Below are positions 60,952 to 64,000 of a stretch of 64,000 nt of DNA, in pieces. The translations under genes were made by a program, and so were the position numbers. The DNA comes from Nakamurella endophytica (lineage in GTDB: Bacteria; Actinomycetota; Actinomycetes; Mycobacteriales; Nakamurellaceae), in the NCBI RefSeq assembly GCF_014646215.1, contig NZ_BMNA01000003.1, positions 248,001 through 312,000 on the forward strand. Reading direction: 5' to 3'. How positions within the stretch are numbered: position 1 is the first letter of the stretch; each line of letters begins with the position of its first letter. The notes under the pieces were generated by a model. It worked only from the letters and a program-made list of their open reading frames with translations. It was not told the origin of the DNA and did not search any database.

Positions 60952-61716
60952 ATGCTCAGGTTCGACGGCGCCATCGCCGGCATGGGGACGGCGGAGGGCA
61001 CCCGGTTCGTGGTGGGCCTCTGGCCCCGGTCCCCGTTCGGGCTGCTCGTCGACATGATGGTGGAGCGGCGGGACGGCCACCGGGTGCTGCTCGCACCGAC
61101 CGGCGCGGCGGCCGGGTTCATCGCGGCGACCTACCGCTTCGACGAGGTCCGCGTCGGGCCGACCACCGTGACGATCCGCGGCGCGCGGTGGACGGTGACC
61201 GGCCCCGACCTGGAACTGCAGTGGACCGTCGGCCGGCGCCCGCTGCTCGGCCTGCTGCTGCGGGCGGTGCCGCGGCCGCTGGCCCGCGCCCGCTGGTGGG
61301 CCACGGTGCTCGATCCGATCGCCCGCCGCATCCTGCCCGGCGTCCGCACCCGTGGCACCGCGGGCAACGACCGCCGCGAGTGGTACGGAGCCCTGGACCT
61401 GCACCGCATCATCGAGCTGTCCGGGCGGTTCGAGGGCCGCGACCTCGGTGAGCTTCGACCGGTCGAGCCGCCGGTGCGGTTCGGCTTCGGGTCGACACCG
61501 ACGGCGCCGTCCCTGACCCGGGTGGTGTCCACGGTGGCCGGTCGGCGGGGTGGTGCCGACCCGGTGGTCGGTGGAGCGGACGGGACCGACGCGGCCGGCA
61601 GTGCGGACGGGACTGCCGACGAGACTCCAGACGGGACCGCCGACGAAGCTCGAAACGGGACCCCCGACGGGACCGCCGACGGATCGACGGGACGGGGCGG
61701 TCCCGTCCGGGGATGA
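60952..61716 (+). CDS. Conserved actinobacterial protein with repeat-rich C-terminus
   Basis: A 254-residue protein I cannot assign. Residues 1-175 are well-folded-looking, beta-rich (VLLAPTGAAAGFIAATYRFDEV, ARWTVTGPDLELQW) and lack transmembrane helices or a signal peptide. The C-terminal ~60 residues are low complexity, with repeated DGTAD/DGTPD units. It is divergent from the marR-MFS pair and convergent with the siderophore gene. No catalytic motif seen. Confidence 0.7.
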   Translation: MLRFDGAIAGMGTAEGTRFVVGLWPRSPFGLLVDMMVERRDGHRVLLAPTGAAAGFIAATYRFDEVRVGPTTVTIRGARWTVTGPDLELQWTVGRRPLLGLLLRAVPRPLARARWWATVLDPIARRILPGVRTRGTAGNDRREWYGALDLHRIIELSGRFEGRDLGELRPVEPPVRFGFGSTPTAPSLTRVVSTVAGRRGGADPVVGGADGTDAAGSADGTADETPDGTADEARNGTPDGTADGSTGRGGPVRG

Positions 61717-61791
61717 CGGCGCGCCGCCGCTCGGCCGCCGCGGGTCAGGCGGGCATGGCCGGCGGCCGGCCGCTCCGGAGTGGACGGTGGA

Positions 61792-62754
61792 TCAGCACTC
61801 GGCGCGGCCCTGCCGCCAGTAGCCCATGAAGGCCACCGAGCGCCGGTCCATGCCCAGGTCGCGGACCAGGCGGCGGCGCAGCGCCGTGATGGCCTGCGCC
61901 TCTCCGGCCAGCCAGGCGTACAGCGGGGACTCCGTGGCAGCCGCCCGGGTGTCCGGCACCTCCCAGACGATCTCGGTGTCGGCCGCGTCGCAACCGCCGT
62001 CCAGCCGGGGATGTCGCGACGCGCGGGGCAGCAGCGTCGAGACCTCCTGTACAACAGCGTCCGCCAGCCGGACTCCGGGCGCGCCGTCCCGCACCAACCA
62101 CCGCACGTGCACGCCCGCGGGGTGCGACAGCGGGAGACGGTCGTCCGACGAGGGGATCTCGAGCACGGCGACGCCGGTGGCGTGGGCGGGCAGCCCTTCC
62201 AGGATGGCGGCCGCGGCCGGCACCGCGGTCTCGTCCGCGCCGATCAGGACGCAGCGCGCCGACGGTTGCGGCGCCCAGGCCGCGGCGCGGGTGTCGCCGC
62301 TGCACCGCCGGTTCGGCCCGACGACGAGCAGCCGGTGCCCCGCCCGCGCCGCGGACGCCCAGCGGGAGGCCGGCCCTTCGAGGCCGTGCAGCACCATGTC
62401 GACGTCCACCTCGCACCCCGTCGTGCCGCAGTGCCGGACGGCGCGGACGGTGTAGGTGCGCAACGGGTTCCGCCGCTCGTCGGGCAGCGAGCGCCAGGCG
62501 GCGTACCAGTCCAGGTCCCTGGGGAATCGCTCGTAGCCGTCCGTACCGCCATCGGTGAGCGGCAGCACGAGCTTGATGCGCTGGTCGTCCCCGTTGTCGG
62601 CGAAGTGCTGCAGGTCGGGGCCGGACAGCGTGATCCGGACGAAGCTGTGACCGAGCGGGCGGACGCGCTGGACGCGGACGTCGAAGACACGGTAGGCGGG
62701 CTCGACGGCGGGCCGCAGGTCGGGACGGGCGGGCGGCGGGAGGGTGACCGTCAT
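61792..62754 (-). CDS. Siderophore-interacting protein (FAD-dependent ferric-siderophore reductase)
   Basis: A 320-residue SIP-family flavoprotein. The FAD-binding segment is LRTYTVRAVR (R-x-Y-T), with VGPNRRC next to it, followed by the NAD(P)H-binding domain (CVLIGADETAVPAAAAILEGL) and an ending like FMGYWRQGRAE, typical of the ViuB/YqjH group. It reduces ferric siderophore in the cytoplasm to release iron. ATG 62754 lies 5 nt after the stop of the binding-protein gene, so both are under the iron box at 63940. Confidence 0.93.
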   Translation of the reverse strand: MTVTLPPPARPDLRPAVEPAYRVFDVRVQRVRPLGHSFVRITLSGPDLQHFADNGDDQRIKLVLPLTDGGTDGYERFPRDLDWYAAWRSLPDERRNPLRTYTVRAVRHCGTTGCEVDVDMVLHGLEGPASRWASAARAGHRLLVVGPNRRCSGDTRAAAWAPQPSARCVLIGADETAVPAAAAILEGLPAHATGVAVLEIPSSDDRLPLSHPAGVHVRWLVRDGAPGVRLADAVVQEVSTLLPRASRHPRLDGGCDAADTEIVWEVPDTRAAATESPLYAWLAGEAQAITALRRRLVRDLGMDRRSVAFMGYWRQGRAEC

Positions 62755-62759
62755 TGCGC

Positions 62760-63899
62760 TCACAGCACCTTCGCGGCGGCCGGCACGACGGCCTCCAGGG
62801 CGATCGGGATGGACAGCACCGACGACGCGGAGAACGCCATCGTCGTCTTGCTGTCGGTCATGAAGAGCATCCTGCCGTCCGCGACCACCGGCAGCGTCGC
62901 CAGCGTCGGGTAGGCCTTGAGGACGCTGGCCTGCGTGGTGCCGGCCTCGCCGAAGAAGATCATCAGGTCGGCGTCCAGCGACGTGGCCTGCTCCGGCGAC
63001 AGCGACGCGAAGAAGTCCTCGGGATCCTGCTGGGCGACGAACGGCGTGTCCTCGAAGCCCAGGCTGCGCATCAGCTGGTTGCGGATGTCGGTCTTCTGGT
63101 AGTACGAGATCTGGCCCTGGTAGGTGCCGGCGATGCTGAACGTCTTTCCGGCGAAGCCGGGATGCGCGGCGGCGGCCTCGGCCACCCGGGCCTTGGTGTC
63201 GGCGATCAACCGCTGGCCGTCGGCCTTGCGGCCCACCGCGGTGGCGACCAGGTCGGTCATCTGCTCCCAGGCGACGCCGTAGGGCTTCACACCGGCCGGC
63301 GGGGCGATGGTCGGCGCGATGGCGGACAACCGGTCGTAGGTCTTCTGGTCGGGGTCGAACCCGATGTTCAGGATCAGGTCCGGCTCGAGCGACGCCGCCT
63401 TGTCGAAGTCCAGCTCGTAGCCGAACAGGGCTGGCGTCGTCCCCTTCAGCAGCGGCTCCGCCCACGGTCCGACGCCGCGCTTCCACTCCGGGATCCACTG
63501 GATCACCCCGACCGGCACGATGCCCAGGGCGAGCAGCGGGTCGTGGTCGGTGTAGCCCAGCGACAGCACCCGCTGCGGCGCCGCAGGAACCGTCGTCGTA
63601 CCGAACTTGTGGGTGATCGTCACGGGGAAGCCGGACCCGGCCGCAGATCCGGACGCAGCTCCGGACGCCGCTGCCGATGCGGCTGCTGAGGTGGCCGCGG
63701 TGCCGGCCGCGCTCGCACCGGCCGACGGGGACGCACCGGGGGTGCCGGCCGTCGAGGTGGCGCCCGTGGTGGCCGCGCTGCTGCCGCCGGCCGCCCCGGC
63801 CGCACCGGACGAGCCGCACGCCGCCGCCACGCCGCCCACGGCGGCCAGTGCTCCGGCACGCAGCAGCTCTCGGCGGGACAGGGCTCGCGGTGCGGGCAT
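62760..63899 (-). CDS. Iron-siderophore ABC transporter substrate-binding lipoprotein (Tat-type signal)
   Basis: A 379-residue FepB/FhuD-like protein. The N-terminus has a twin-arginine motif (SRRELLR) and a lipobox ending AAC at Cys 28, followed by an unusually long Ala/Ser/Gly linker of about 75 residues. The binding domain begins FPVTITHKFGTTTVPAAPQRVLSLG. ATG 63899 is preceded by GGAGGAGAA. It captures ferric siderophore outside the membrane and hands it to a FecCD permease, whose gene probably starts at 63973. Iron-regulated. Confidence 0.94.
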   Translation of the reverse strand: MPAPRALSRRELLRAGALAAVGGVAAACGSSGAAGAAGGSSAATTGATSTAGTPGASPSAGASAAGTAATSAAASAAASGAASGSAAGSGFPVTITHKFGTTTVPAAPQRVLSLGYTDHDPLLALGIVPVGVIQWIPEWKRGVGPWAEPLLKGTTPALFGYELDFDKAASLEPDLILNIGFDPDQKTYDRLSAIAPTIAPPAGVKPYGVAWEQMTDLVATAVGRKADGQRLIADTKARVAEAAAAHPGFAGKTFSIAGTYQGQISYYQKTDIRNQLMRSLGFEDTPFVAQQDPEDFFASLSPEQATSLDADLMIFFGEAGTTQASVLKAYPTLATLPVVADGRMLFMTDSKTTMAFSASSVLSIPIALEAVVPAAAKVL

Positions 63900-63939
63900 G
63901 GGTTCTCCTCCGGGGACGGCGTGGGTTACGGTGCTGCGG

Positions 63940-63958
63940 TAAGGCTCGCCTAACCTAA
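63940..63958. promoter_or_regulatory. Iron box (DtxR/IdeR/DmdR-type operator)
   Basis: Read on the minus strand, TTAGGTTAGGCGAGCCTTA matches the 19-bp iron-box consensus TTAGGTTAGSCTAACCTAA at about 16 positions. It lies 41 bp upstream of the siderophore-binding lipoprotein and 15 bp before the right-edge gene, so it can repress both directions when iron is plentiful. Confidence 0.88.
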
Positions 63959-63972
63959 TCAGAGGCTTGACG

Positions 63973-64000
63973 ATGACCGCAACGACCACCGACCCGCCGG
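63973..64000 (+). CDS. Start of a gene running off the right edge (possibly a siderophore permease)
   Basis: ATG 63973 with AGAGG upstream opens a frame (MTATTTDPP...) that continues past the window. It is divergent from the siderophore-binding lipoprotein and shares the iron box, the usual arrangement for a FecCD-type permease. Only nine codons are visible, so identity is inferred from position. Confidence 0.4.

Overview
This is a 64-kb stretch of very GC-rich DNA with strong G/C third-position bias, many GTG starts, dense ATGA/GTGA gene overlaps, iron-box (DtxR/IdeR-type) control of a siderophore locus and lipoprotein/Tat signal peptides. It looks like the chromosome of a free-living, high-GC actinomycete (Actinomycetota). 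No rRNA, tRNA, CRISPR, insertion sequence or prophage was found. Most of the window is sugar-catabolic: seven Gfo/Idh/MocA oxidoreductases, five xylose-isomerase-like TIM-barrel proteins, three medium-chain dehydrogenases, two aldehyde dehydrogenases, two aldolases of different classes, two sugar kinases, three ABC importers and seven local regulators.

Region 1 (1-22.4 kb). A minus-strand operon of at least 16 genes, nearly all overlapping, runs from 17943 out of the left edge. It encodes a Gfo/Idh enzyme, a dipeptide-type ABC importer (including a natural permease-ATPase fusion), a ThuA-like protein, two TIM-barrel proteins, an NAD-dependent epimerase, a copper/topaquinone amine oxidase, a second and third Gfo/Idh enzyme, a SIS-domain isomerase/deaminase, a BadF-type amino-sugar kinase and an aldehyde dehydrogenase. 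Divergently lie a zinc-type dehydrogenase, an MFS exporter, a GntR/UTRA regulator and another Gfo/Idh enzyme. I infer a pathway for an amine-bearing glycoside or amino sugar. Region 2 (22.6-24.8 kb) is an unrelated dinB polymerase and an alpha/beta hydrolase.

Region 3 (25-33 kb) carries a class II aldolase, two SDR polyol dehydrogenases, a LacI regulator with its palindromic operator, a CUT1 sugar importer and a GH32/43-like glycosidase. Region 4 (33-37.4 kb) is housekeeping/defensive: a MarR-DMT exporter pair with a large operator, a broken FrnE/DsbA-like gene, a DUF2218 protein, and a TetR-LtrA pair.

Region 5 (37.6-46.5 kb) is one operon: CUT1 importer, PfkB kinase and class I aldolase that closely resemble the sulfofructose kinase/sulfofructose-1-phosphate aldolase pair of sulfoglycolysis, a DeoR regulator, a tartrate/D-malate dehydrogenase and a lactaldehyde-type aldehyde dehydrogenase. 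Region 6 (46.5-55.1 kb) holds convergent and divergent sugar genes (TIM barrels, VOC protein, HPS/KGPDC-type decarboxylase, zinc dehydrogenase, three Gfo/Idh enzymes), including a second copy of the Gfo/Idh + TIM cassette of region 1. A shared AATGTTCGC-like motif may tie regions 5 and 6 to the DeoR protein. Region 7 (55.3-64 kb) has an esterase-like protein, a polyol dehydrogenase/LacI/HAD unit with two perfect 16-bp operators, a MarR-MFS pair with its operator, a hypothetical protein, and a siderophore utilisation locus under an iron box.
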